Below, one piece after another: positions 8,016 to 15,279 of a DNA stretch of 64,000 bases. The DNA comes from Bacillus sp. X1(2014) (GTDB lineage Bacteria; Bacillota; Bacilli; Bacillales_B; DSM-18226), in NCBI RefSeq assembly GCF_007678255.1, contig NZ_VEED01000004.1, positions 298,769 through 362,768 of the forward strand, given 5' to 3'. Below the pieces are notes generated by a model. That model did not search any database, was not told the origin of the DNA, and saw only the letters and a program-made list of their open reading frames with translations. The position numbers were made by a program, and so were the translations under genes. Each line of letters starts with the position of its first letter. Position 1 is the stretch's first letter.

Positions 8016-8318
8016 TTAATGATGGTGATGAACACCCATGGTTGGGTTAGTAATTAGCCATTCTTCTTTCGGTAATTGGAAATATTGGATCCAGATACTA
8101 TTTAAAGTTGGATCATTTTTATCAAGGATGAAATCAATTTCTTTATCACTTGTGACTACCACATCGTTTTCGCTTGGGGTATCAAGCCTTAAATCATAAT
8201 GGGCATGGTCCCCATGAATACTTGTGACATAAACACGGAATAGTTTTCCTTGTGCTTCTTCTTGTTCTAACATTTTTTTCAAAGCTTTTGCTGCATTACG
8301 ATTCACTTTTACCTTCAT
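8016..8318 (-). CDS. HesB/IscA-like family protein without cysteines
   Basis: A 100-residue protein resembling the Fe-S biosynthesis/HesB fold: MKVKVNRNAAKALKKMLEQE, then FRVYVTSIHGDHAHYDLRLD and DKEIDFILDK. Active A-type Fe-S carriers keep three cysteines, but here there is none, so classical cluster carriage is unlikely. The natural C-terminus ends in four histidines preceded by MGV. The ATG at 8318 follows GAGGAGAG; the longer frame is not used. The gene is solitary and faces away from qox. Assignment is by fold pattern. Possible metal binding by the His tail is speculation. Confidence 0.7.
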   Translation of the reverse strand: MKVKVNRNAAKALKKMLEQEEAQGKLFRVYVTSIHGDHAHYDLRLDTPSENDVVVTSDKEIDFILDKNDPTLNSIWIQYFQLPKEEWLITNPTMGVHHHH

Positions 8319-8625
8319 TTTTTGCTCTCCTCTGTCTATGTATTCCTTCGTATTATCCCACTCTTTTGCAAAAATAGACAATTATTAGTTTCGAACAAAA
8401 AGGATAAAATTTCCAGGTAAAAAAATACATACATATTTTTCCTCGATAGGAATTTTAAAACCTTAACAAATTTGTCACAAATTAATCGAAAAACGTATAT
8501 AAACATCACAGCATTATTGTTAATATAGGTTTAGAAAATACTAACAGACTAATTACTATTAAATAATAACTAATTTAATTTAGACTCATTTACTAAATTG
8601 GAACAAAAAAAGAAGTAATTCAGTC

Positions 8626-8654
8626 TTGTTTGTGAAAGGTTTCACGATTATAAT
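8626..8654 (+). promoter_or_regulatory. qox promoter with Rex-like operator in the spacer
   Basis: A candidate -35 TTGTTT (8626) and -10 TATAAT (8649) are 17 nt apart. The spacer carries TTGTGAAAGGTTTCACGA (8630-8647), which differs by one base from the Rex consensus TTGTGAAnnnnTTCACAA. Binding there would block RNA polymerase. An Fnr reading (TGTGA-N6-TCACG) is less likely because Fnr activators sit near -41.5. The rest of the 370-bp gap back to 8319 holds nothing else I can support. Confidence 0.65.
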
Positions 8655-8689
8655 CGTAAAAGTGAACATTTTGGAGGGGAGAAAAATTC

Positions 8690-9676
8690 ATGTTTAAAAA
8701 AAGCTACTTAATCCCACTGTTAGCTTTAGTACCAACTTTGCTTTTAAGCGGATGTACGAATATGGTCGTCTTTGATCCAAAAGGGCCAGCCGCTCGTGAC
8801 ATTCTAGATTTAATTAACTGGTCACTTATTTTTATGCTGTTAGTGATTGTCGTTGTATTTGGTTTATTTGGATATATCATCTGGAAATATCGTGCTAAAC
8901 CTGAAAATGCAGATTACGAACCACCTGAAGAACATGGCAGTACAAAATTAGAAATTATTTGGACTGTAATTCCTATTCTTATTGTCATAGCTTTAACGAT
9001 TCCTACTGTTAAAACAATCTACAAGCTAGAAAAAGTACCTGCTGGATATGAAAATAAAAAACCAATTACCATTAATGTGACTTCTGCCGATTGGAAGTGG
9101 ATTTTTAGCTACCCTGAACAAGGGATTGAAACTGTGAACTACGTGAATATTCCTGCTGGCACACCTGTGCAATTTAAGCTTACTTCTGCGGGAACAATGC
9201 AGTCTTTCTGGGTTCCTGCTTTAGGCGGCCAAAAGTATACCATGAACAAGATGGAGACAGAGCTGTACCTCACAGCCGACAAACCTGGTGAATTTTTAGG
9301 AAGAAATACAAACTTTAACGGTAAGGGCTATGCTGAAATGGAATTTACCGTTGAGGCGAAATCCCCTCAAGCCTTTGAGAAATGGGTAAAAGAAGTTAAA
9401 GACACGGCTCCTAAATTAACAGAAAAGAAATACAATCAACTTCTTAAACCTACACACTTAGGACGTGAAACATTTATTGGAACTCATCTTGCCTGGGTAA
9501 ACCATGCGGATATGAATTCTAAAACTTATACAAATCCTGAATTGTACGAAGTACATGGTGTAAAAGGAAAAATTTTCGAAGAGAAAGAAACAAATAGTCA
9601 TTCTATGGACATGGAAGGTATGGAAAGTATGGACAAGAGTGAAAAATCAGATGGAGGTGAGCACGATGAACATTAA
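8690..9676 (+). CDS. qoxA: Cytochrome aa3 quinol oxidase subunit II
   Basis: Subunit II of the haem-copper menaquinol oxidase that reduces oxygen to water at the cell membrane. The 328-residue precursor has a lipoprotein signal (LLLSGC), two N-terminal transmembrane helices, and an extracellular cupredoxin-like domain without the CuA cysteines, as expected for a quinol rather than cytochrome c oxidase (the region is TMQSFWVPALGG). The C-terminus has a Met/His/Asp-rich extension (HSMDMEGMESMDKSEK...DEH). GGAGGGGAG precedes the ATG. Its stop overlaps the qoxB start by 11 nt. Confidence 0.96.
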   Translation: MFKKSYLIPLLALVPTLLLSGCTNMVVFDPKGPAARDILDLINWSLIFMLLVIVVVFGLFGYIIWKYRAKPENADYEPPEEHGSTKLEIIWTVIPILIVIALTIPTVKTIYKLEKVPAGYENKKPITINVTSADWKWIFSYPEQGIETVNYVNIPAGTPVQFKLTSAGTMQSFWVPALGGQKYTMNKMETELYLTADKPGEFLGRNTNFNGKGYAEMEFTVEAKSPQAFEKWVKEVKDTAPKLTEKKYNQLLKPTHLGRETFIGTHLAWVNHADMNSKTYTNPELYEVHGVKGKIFEEKETNSHSMDMEGMESMDKSEKSDGGEHDEH

Positions 9677-11642
9677 TTGGCATGACTTTTTTATTGTTGG
9701 CAACCCATTAATACTAGGTTCCCAGATTGCTATTCTCTTAACAATGATCGGAATTGTTGCTGGAGTTACCTATTTAAAGAAATGGAAATGGCTCTGGAGA
9801 GAATGGTTAACAACCGTTGATCATAAACGAATTGGAATTATGTATATCCTCTCTGGTGTATTAATGTTTTTCCGTGGCGGAGTGGACGGACTTTTAATGA
9901 AGGCTCAAACCTCACGTCCAGAAATGAAATTTTTAGATGCACAACATTACAATGAAATTTTTACTACACACGGTGTCATAATGATTTTGTTTGCAGCGAT
10001 GCCATTATTAATTGGCTTAATGAACGTGGTAATTCCGCTGCAAATCGGTGCTCGTGACGTTGCATTCCCACAACTTAACGCATTAAGCTTCTGGTTGTTC
10101 TTTAGTGGTGCAATGCTGTTTAATATTTCGTTTGTTGTCGGTGGGTCACCTGATGCTGGTTGGACTGCATACTTCCCTCTTGCAGGTAAAGAATTTACTC
10201 CAGGAATCGGGAATAACTATTATGCGATTGCCTTGCAAATTGCTGGGATTGGTACCCTGATGACGGGGATTAATTTTATAGTCACTATCTTAAAAATGAG
10301 AACAAAAGGCATGACACTAATGAGAATGCCAATGTTTACATGGACTTCATTCATTGCGTCGGTGATTATTGTCGCTTCATTCCCAATTTTCACTGTTGCG
10401 CTTGCATTAATGACGTTTGATCGGATCTTTGGAACCCATTTCTTCACCTTAGCGGGTGGCGGTATGGATATGATGTGGGCTAACCTCTTCTGGTTATGGG
10501 GGCACCCTGAAGTATATATCGTTGTCCTTCCTGCATTTGGGATGTTCTCTGAGGTTATTTCAACCTTTTCAAGGAAAATGTTGTTCGGGTACAAATCAAT
10601 GGTATTCTCCATTGTGGGAATTGCGTTTTTAAGTATGCTCGTTTGGGTTCACCACTTCTTTACAATGGGAGCTGGACCAGGAGTAAACTCTGTTTTCTCT
10701 ATTACAACAATGATGATCGCCATTCCAACGGGAGTCAAAATGTTTAACTGGTTATTTACGATGAGAAAAGGACGTATTCAATTTACAACCGCGATGCTTT
10801 GGGCACTTGCGTTTGTTCCTTGCTTTGTCATCGGTGGCGTTACAGGAGTAATGCTTGCGATGGGTGCAGCGGATTATCAATATCACAACACCCTATTCCT
10901 TGTCGCTCACTTCCACTATGTGTTAATTCCTGGTGTTGTGTTTGCGGTATTTGCTGGACTTTATTACTGGTGGCCAAAAATGTTCGGCCATATGCTCAAT
11001 GAGAAAATTGGTAAAATACATTTTTGGTTCTTTACAATTGGATTTAACTTAACGTTTATGCCAATGTTCTTCCTAGGATTAGATGGTGCGGTGCGTCGTT
11101 CGTACACTTATTCAGCTGAATCAGGCTATGCACCATTATTCCTTTTATCCACTATTGGCGCAGTTATCTTAGCGATCGGCTTTGGCGCACTTTGCTATAA
11201 CATTTATTGGAGTGCACGCTATGCAGACCGTAATATTTCAAACGATCCATGGGATGCAAGAACACTAGAGTGGGCAACTGCTTCACCGCCTCCATTCTAT
11301 AATTTTGCAAAACTGCCTGAAATTAAATCAGTCGATAGCTTCTGGTATATGAAAAAGAATAACGAAGGATTGACGTTGAAAGACGAAGAAATTGAAGAAA
11401 TCCATATGCCAAGTAATTCCGGCTTACCAATCTATATGGGTGTAATCTTTGGCATTGCTGGTTTCTTCCTAGTCTTTGAATGGAAAATTGCGGCACTTGT
11501 AGCCACTGTTGGAATCCTAATCGGGTTAATCATTCGTTCATTTGATTACAACGATGGTTTCCATGTTCATGTTGACGAAATCAAGGAAACTGAAAAAGCA
11601 TGGCGTAACGTCGATAAAGGGGGGAACAGCCATGTCAGCTAA
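9666..11642 (+). CDS. qoxB: Cytochrome aa3 quinol oxidase subunit I
   Basis: Catalytic subunit of 658 residues, with about 14-15 membrane helices, low-spin haem a and the haem a3-CuB centre. Visible ligand regions are TTHGVIMILFAAMP (haem a histidine), WGHPEVYIVVLPAFG (CuB histidine and the crosslinked tyrosine), WVHHFFTMG (two CuB histidines) and VAHFHYVLIPG (haem a3 and a histidines). The ATG at 9666 follows GGAGGTGAG inside the end of qoxA, so translation is coupled. The downstream gene qoxC also overlaps its end. Confidence 0.97.
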   Translation: MNINWHDFFIVGNPLILGSQIAILLTMIGIVAGVTYLKKWKWLWREWLTTVDHKRIGIMYILSGVLMFFRGGVDGLLMKAQTSRPEMKFLDAQHYNEIFTTHGVIMILFAAMPLLIGLMNVVIPLQIGARDVAFPQLNALSFWLFFSGAMLFNISFVVGGSPDAGWTAYFPLAGKEFTPGIGNNYYAIALQIAGIGTLMTGINFIVTILKMRTKGMTLMRMPMFTWTSFIASVIIVASFPIFTVALALMTFDRIFGTHFFTLAGGGMDMMWANLFWLWGHPEVYIVVLPAFGMFSEVISTFSRKMLFGYKSMVFSIVGIAFLSMLVWVHHFFTMGAGPGVNSVFSITTMMIAIPTGVKMFNWLFTMRKGRIQFTTAMLWALAFVPCFVIGGVTGVMLAMGAADYQYHNTLFLVAHFHYVLIPGVVFAVFAGLYYWWPKMFGHMLNEKIGKIHFWFFTIGFNLTFMPMFFLGLDGAVRRSYTYSAESGYAPLFLLSTIGAVILAIGFGALCYNIYWSARYADRNISNDPWDARTLEWATASPPPFYNFAKLPEIKSVDSFWYMKKNNEGLTLKDEEIEEIHMPSNSGLPIYMGVIFGIAGFFLVFEWKIAALVATVGILIGLIIRSFDYNDGFHVHVDEIKETEKAWRNVDKGGNSHVS

Positions 11643-12237
11643 TGTAAACACAGCCTTACCACTCGAATATCAAACAGAACAGAACCGAATGAATATTCTC
11701 GGATTCTGGATTTTCTTAGGAGCGGAGATTGTCCTCTTTGGTACCCTCTTCGCGGTGTTTTCTGTCCTAAGTGCGAGATATGCTGGCGGACCAACACCAA
11801 AGGACCTTTTTGAAATAAAAGATGTTATGGTCGAAACGATACTCTTATTAACTAGTAGTTTTACTTGCGGTCTTGCCATTTATGAGATGCGCCGTCATAA
11901 CCGGAATGGATTATTGTTATGGTTTATCATTACCCTTCTCTTAGGTGCTGGCTTCGTGTTCATGGAAATCACAGAATTTATCCATTATGTTCATGAAGGA
12001 GCCACAATGCAAACAAGTGCTTTCCTTTCAAGCTTCTTTGTATTACTTGGAACACATGGACTGCACGTGAGTATGGGTATTGGCTGGGCGACTATGGTCA
12101 TTATCCAAATACTAAAACGAGGTTTAACACCTGTAACTGCTCGTAAAACTTTTATCATCGGACTATATTGGCACTTTTTAGATGTTGTCTGGATCTTTAT
12201 TTTCACATTTGTGTATTTAGCAAGGATGGTGGCATAA
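11632..12237 (+). CDS. qoxC: Cytochrome aa3 quinol oxidase subunit III
   Basis: A 201-residue membrane subunit III. It has about five helices with family segments GFWIFLGAEIVLFGTLFAVF, ITEFIHYVHEGATMQTSAF and GTHGLHVSMGIGW, and ends in IGLYWHFLDVVWIFIFTFVY. It supports stability of the oxidase. The ATG overlaps the qoxB stop by 11 nt and has GGGGGGAAC upstream. The stop TAA is shared with the qoxD ATG region (TAAATG), so the operon is tightly packed. Confidence 0.96.
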   Translation: MSANVNTALPLEYQTEQNRMNILGFWIFLGAEIVLFGTLFAVFSVLSARYAGGPTPKDLFEIKDVMVETILLLTSSFTCGLAIYEMRRHNRNGLLLWFIITLLLGAGFVFMEITEFIHYVHEGATMQTSAFLSSFFVLLGTHGLHVSMGIGWATMVIIQILKRGLTPVTARKTFIIGLYWHFLDVVWIFIFTFVYLARMVA

Positions 12238-12531
12238 ATGGCTAAAAATACAAAAGGATTTCCACTTACACATGTTTTAGGTTTTATTATGTCATTAGTA
12301 CTAACTTTTGCAGCACTTGGTGTGGCACTGAAAACCAATCTTCCTTTTAAAACCATACTCTGGATCATTGGTTCATTAGCAGTCATCCAAGCTGCCCTTC
12401 AATTATATATGTTCATGCACATGAACGAAGGAGAAGACGGCAAGTCCCAAATCATCAACGTCGCTTACGGATTCTTCATCGCCTTCGTAACCGTAGCGGG
12501 ATCGATCTGGGTTATGTCGTTCGGAATGTAA
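12238..12531 (+). CDS. qoxD: Cytochrome aa3 quinol oxidase subunit IV
   Basis: A 97-residue three-helix accessory subunit (COX4_pro family), needed for oxidase assembly. The pattern is FPLTHVLGFIMSLVLTFAA, TILWIIGSLAVIQAALQLYM and FMHMNEGEDGKSQI, followed by a last helix ending VMSFGM. It begins immediately after qoxC. A strong hairpin terminator ends the operon. Confidence 0.95.
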   Translation: MAKNTKGFPLTHVLGFIMSLVLTFAALGVALKTNLPFKTILWIIGSLAVIQAALQLYMFMHMNEGEDGKSQIINVAYGFFIAFVTVAGSIWVMSFGM

Positions 12532-12554
12532 TTATAAATGTAGGTAAATAAATA

Positions 12555-12604
12555 GGTGTCAGGCACCGTGTGAATTCTTCACATGGTGCCTGACACCCTT
12601 TTTT
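12555..12604 (+). terminator. qox operon terminator built from GGTGTCAGGCACC repeats
   Basis: GGTGTCAGGCACC at 12556 and its complement GGTGCCTGACACC at 12586 flank GTGTGAATTCTTCACAT and form a very long stem followed by CTTTTTTG. The same 13-mer occurs inside the molybdenum hydroxylase gene at 22361. Confidence 0.88.
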
Positions 12605-12608
12605 GTTC

Positions 12609-13319
12609 TTATTTTTTTATTCCACCGTTAATTTTTCTCTTTCTTCTTACTAATTGGAAGATGATAAAAGCTATGTAAAGCGGGATTGCGACATAGATGA
12701 AATATGGGAAGCGATGCTGTTCTTTTTTGAAGACAAGGTATATCGCGTACCCTAGGAAAAGTGTTACGATAATTCCATATTTCGGCAGTGGCACATCTTT
12801 CAAACTTGGGATTTTTATCGTGCTCACCATTAAGTAACAGATGATAAAAAAGGCAATGGGCAAGATGATCTCTGGCATCTTACCTTGGAACAGTGTTAGC
12901 AATGTTAACAATCCCCCACCTGCAGTGATGGGAACACCGGTAAAATAATGATTTGAAGATTTAACAGCATTAATATTAAAACGTGCTAATCGATAGGCTC
13001 CGAATAAAGGGAATAATCCTGAAATGGCCATCCCTGCTATACCAAACTCAGAGAAATAAGAATAATAAGCCATCATTGCCGGTGCAACACCAAAAGTTAC
13101 CACATCTGCTAGCGAATCTAACTCTTTTCCCAATTCACTATCAACCCGTAACATTCTTGCAATCCTTCCATCCATACTGTCGAGCATCATCCCTATTAAT
13201 ATTAATATGGCTGCATTTTTGTAATCCCCCTGTGCGGAATACATTATGGATAAATATCCGAAAAATAAGTTAGAAATGGTAAATAAATTAGGAATACTGT
13301 TTCTGATAATATGTATCAC
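12609..13319 (-). CDS. pssA: CDP-diacylglycerol-serine O-phosphatidyltransferase
   Basis: A membrane enzyme that makes phosphatidylserine from CDP-diacylglycerol and serine, the first step to phosphatidylethanolamine. It has about 236 residues with eight hydrophobic segments. The CDP-alcohol phosphatidyltransferase motif is seen as DSMDGRIAR...GKELDSLADVVTFG (DGx2ARx8Gx3Dx3D pattern). The start is uncertain: GTG at 13319 lies directly on the GGAG, and the codon with ideal spacing is an in-frame ATT three codons later. The usual downstream decarboxylase gene psd is not next to it. A PAP2 phosphatase gene lies 19 nt upstream on the same strand. Confidence 0.93.
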   Translation of the reverse strand: MIHIIRNSIPNLFTISNLFFGYLSIMYSAQGDYKNAAILILIGMMLDSMDGRIARMLRVDSELGKELDSLADVVTFGVAPAMMAYYSYFSEFGIAGMAISGLFPLFGAYRLARFNINAVKSSNHYFTGVPITAGGGLLTLLTLFQGKMPEIILPIAFFIICYLMVSTIKIPSLKDVPLPKYGIIVTLFLGYAIYLVFKKEQHRFPYFIYVAIPLYIAFIIFQLVRRKRKINGGIKK

Positions 13320-13338
13320 TCCATACTAGATAAAAAAT

Positions 13339-14010
13339 TTAGGCATTATTCTTTTCACGTCGCTGTTTTTTATTATAACGTTTTTCCTGATAATATTGGA
13401 AAAAGAAAATAGCTGAAGTAAGCCAAAAGCCGCTAGCAAAATATCCGCCAATGATATCACTTGGGTAATGGACTCCTAAATAAATTCGACTGAGCCCAAT
13501 GGCTAAAATCATCACCATACTTACGAAGATTAGTACCCATCTTCCTAACCTGCTTGTAATATGCCGCCATAATAAGAACGAAATAATCCCATAGACCGTA
13601 AAAGCATTCATCGCATGCCCGCTTGGGAAACTATAACCTTCTATTTCAATTAAGCGATGAAACTCAGGGCGAACTCGTTGAAAAAAATTCTTTAAAATTC
13701 CATTTAAAATTGCAGAACCCGCTATGGCCGCGACAAATAAGATTAATTCTAAGCGATGATGGAGTACTTTATAGAGAAAAAATAAAAGAAAAAGGCTCAG
13801 AACAATGACAAATGGAGCAGAACCAATAAACGTAAAGAATTTCATCACATATGTAAGAAGCGGTGTTTCCAGTCCTTGTACACTGTTGATTATAATACGG
13901 TCAAAATGAATGATTTTTTGGTCACTTATTAATAAGGATATCAGACTAAAGCCAATAATGGAAACAACACTCAGGCTAAAGGCGATTATTAGATATGTTT
14001 TTAATTTCAT
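13339..14010 (-). CDS. PAP2 superfamily membrane phosphatase
   Basis: A 223-residue six-helix membrane phosphatase of the phosphatidic acid phosphatase type 2 family, which dephosphorylates lipid phosphates such as undecaprenyl pyrophosphate or phosphatidylglycerol phosphate. The three-part signature is complete: KNFFQRVRP, FPSGHAMNAF and SRIYLGVHYPSDIIGGY. The ATG at 14010 follows GTGAGG. It lies directly upstream of pssA on the same strand, probably in one transcript, which places it in phospholipid or lipid-carrier metabolism. Exact substrate not determinable. Confidence 0.92.
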   Translation of the reverse strand: MKLKTYLIIAFSLSVVSIIGFSLISLLISDQKIIHFDRIIINSVQGLETPLLTYVMKFFTFIGSAPFVIVLSLFLLFFLYKVLHHRLELILFVAAIAGSAILNGILKNFFQRVRPEFHRLIEIEGYSFPSGHAMNAFTVYGIISFLLWRHITSRLGRWVLIFVSMVMILAIGLSRIYLGVHYPSDIIGGYFASGFWLTSAIFFFQYYQEKRYNKKQRREKNNA

Positions 14011-14122
14011 CAATACAAACCTCACTAGAAAATTGGATTTATGATTATACTTTATAGGATGCTCATTGGTTCAACTTCTACAACGTTTAACCTCACTGTC
14101 CATTGAATGCTATGTAAAAACC

Positions 14123-14160
14123 ATAAGAAAGGCAGATTGGGTTGAGTCTGCCTTTCTTAT
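14123..14160 (-). terminator. Terminator of the TerC gene
   Basis: A perfect 14-bp stem, ATAAGAAAGGCAGA with TCTGCCTTTCTTAT, separates the TerC gene from the PAP2 gene. It is nearly symmetrical and may act on both strands. Confidence 0.8.
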
Positions 14161-14176
14161 GAAGGTAAAAAAATAA

Positions 14177-14965
14177 TTATAGTGTCTTTGGTTCTTCTCG
14201 CACTGGTTCTACACTTTTATCTTTCGAGAAAAACCAGCCAGCTGCGGCGATCACTACTAATACTACATAAAAGGTTATTTTCCAAACTGTTGAATGAGCA
14301 AAATCTTCATTTATAATCGCTAACATAGGATGTGATAATGTGTAGACCGCAAGCTTCACACCAACCCAGCCTACAATAGTAAACGCAGCAATTTCTAAAC
14401 CTGGTCGTTTTTCCAATAAATTTACAAACTGATTCGCTGCAAAGCGCATAATAATTAATCCAATAATCCCGCCAGCAAAGATTACCAAGAATTTACCACC
14501 ATCCAGACCACCGATATTTGGAAGCGGTGTGTTTGGCAGGGCAACAGCCATTGCGACAGCAGCAAGGATCGAATCAACGGCAAAAGCAATGTCAGCCACT
14601 TCAACTTTTAATACCGTCACCCAAAAATTGCTCTTTTTTGCCCCTTCCTTCTCCTCTTTATCTTCTTCTTTCCCTTTAATGACCACCTTACGGAATATAT
14701 GATTCCCTGCCATAAACAGCAAATACAGCGCGCCAATGGCTTGAACCTGCCACACATCCACAAGGAACGAAATCACAAACAAAGAAGCAAAGCGAAACAC
14801 AAAAGCTCCTGCCAAACCGTAAAATAATGCCTTCTTACGTTTTTCTTCTGGTAATTGTTTCACCATAATTGCAAGTACTAAAGCATTGTCAGCGGCTAAG
14901 AGACCTTCTAATGCCACCAAGATTAATAATACCCAGCCGTATTCCAGTAAAAGAGTTAAGTCCAT
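14177..14965 (-). CDS. TerC family integral membrane protein
   Basis: A 262-residue TerC-type membrane protein with about seven helices. Family features include LEGLLAADNALVLAIMVKQL with the acidic metal-binding patch ADNALV, and VEVADIAFAVDSILAAVAMA with the matching DIAFAVDS. A charged cytoplasmic loop (KGKEEDKEEKEGAKK) lies between. Bacillus TerC proteins behind yybP-ykoY leaders take part in manganese export or metallation of secreted proteins. The ATG at 14965 follows AAGGAGG with 8-nt spacing. The leader here is exactly such a riboswitch, which supports manganese rather than tellurium as the physiological link. Confidence 0.92.
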   Translation of the reverse strand: MDLTLLLEYGWVLLILVALEGLLAADNALVLAIMVKQLPEEKRKKALFYGLAGAFVFRFASLFVISFLVDVWQVQAIGALYLLFMAGNHIFRKVVIKGKEEDKEEKEGAKKSNFWVTVLKVEVADIAFAVDSILAAVAMAVALPNTPLPNIGGLDGGKFLVIFAGGIIGLIIMRFAANQFVNLLEKRPGLEIAAFTIVGWVGVKLAVYTLSHPMLAIINEDFAHSTVWKITFYVVLVVIAAAGWFFSKDKSVEPVREEPKTL

Positions 14966-15023
14966 GAATATTTCCTCCTTAAAGTTGGTTTTTTTCAAAA
15001 AATACTCCCTTACGCCATAAAAA

Positions 15024-15053
15024 TAGGCCTTTACTGATTACAGTAAAGGCCTA
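15024..15053 (-). terminator. Second terminator hairpin in the TerC leader
   Basis: TAGGCCTTTACTG (minus strand) pairs with CAGTAAAGGCCTA and ATTTTTATG follows. It is a perfect 13-bp stem downstream of the first leader terminator, so the leader has two stops in series. Confidence 0.8.
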
Positions 15054-15068
15054 AAATAACACGCAAAA

Positions 15069-15094
15069 AGACCTTTACAGTAAAGTAAAGGTCT
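15069..15094 (-). terminator. First terminator hairpin in the TerC leader
   Basis: AGACCTTTAC pairs with GTAAAGGTCT on the minus strand and TTTTTGCG follows. It begins at the 3' edge of the yybP-ykoY aptamer and can act as its expression platform. Its stem shares CCTTTAC with the second hairpin. Confidence 0.82.
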
Positions 15095-15178
15095 TGCTAA
15101 CAACGTAAATGTTGCCAATAAAGCCGGAGTAATGAATACTCGGAATGACGACTTTATTGTAGCAGCTACTCCCCTTTA
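15093..15178 (-). ncRNA. yybP-ykoY manganese-sensing riboswitch
   Basis: On the minus strand the leader begins AAAGGGGAGTAGCTGCTAC, the diagnostic 5' segment of yybP-ykoY RNAs. A hairpin around GAGTATTCATTACTC follows, then GGCTTTATTGGCAACA and GTTGTTAGC closing the helix. The class binds Mn2+ (RF00080). It precedes a TerC gene, its most common partner. Confidence 0.88.
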
Positions 15179-15279
15179 AAAAGGAAATATTTAATTATTA
15201 ATAGTTTATTATACTGTAAAGAAAATGTCAATGTTAGTTTTTAAGAGATTAATATTTACATACTTCACTGCTTTACAGT

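Noticed and set aside
8630..8647. Fnr site before qoxA
   Set aside because: The palindrome also fits TGTGA-N6-TCACG, but it lies inside the promoter spacer, where an activator would not act; a Rex-type repressor fits better.
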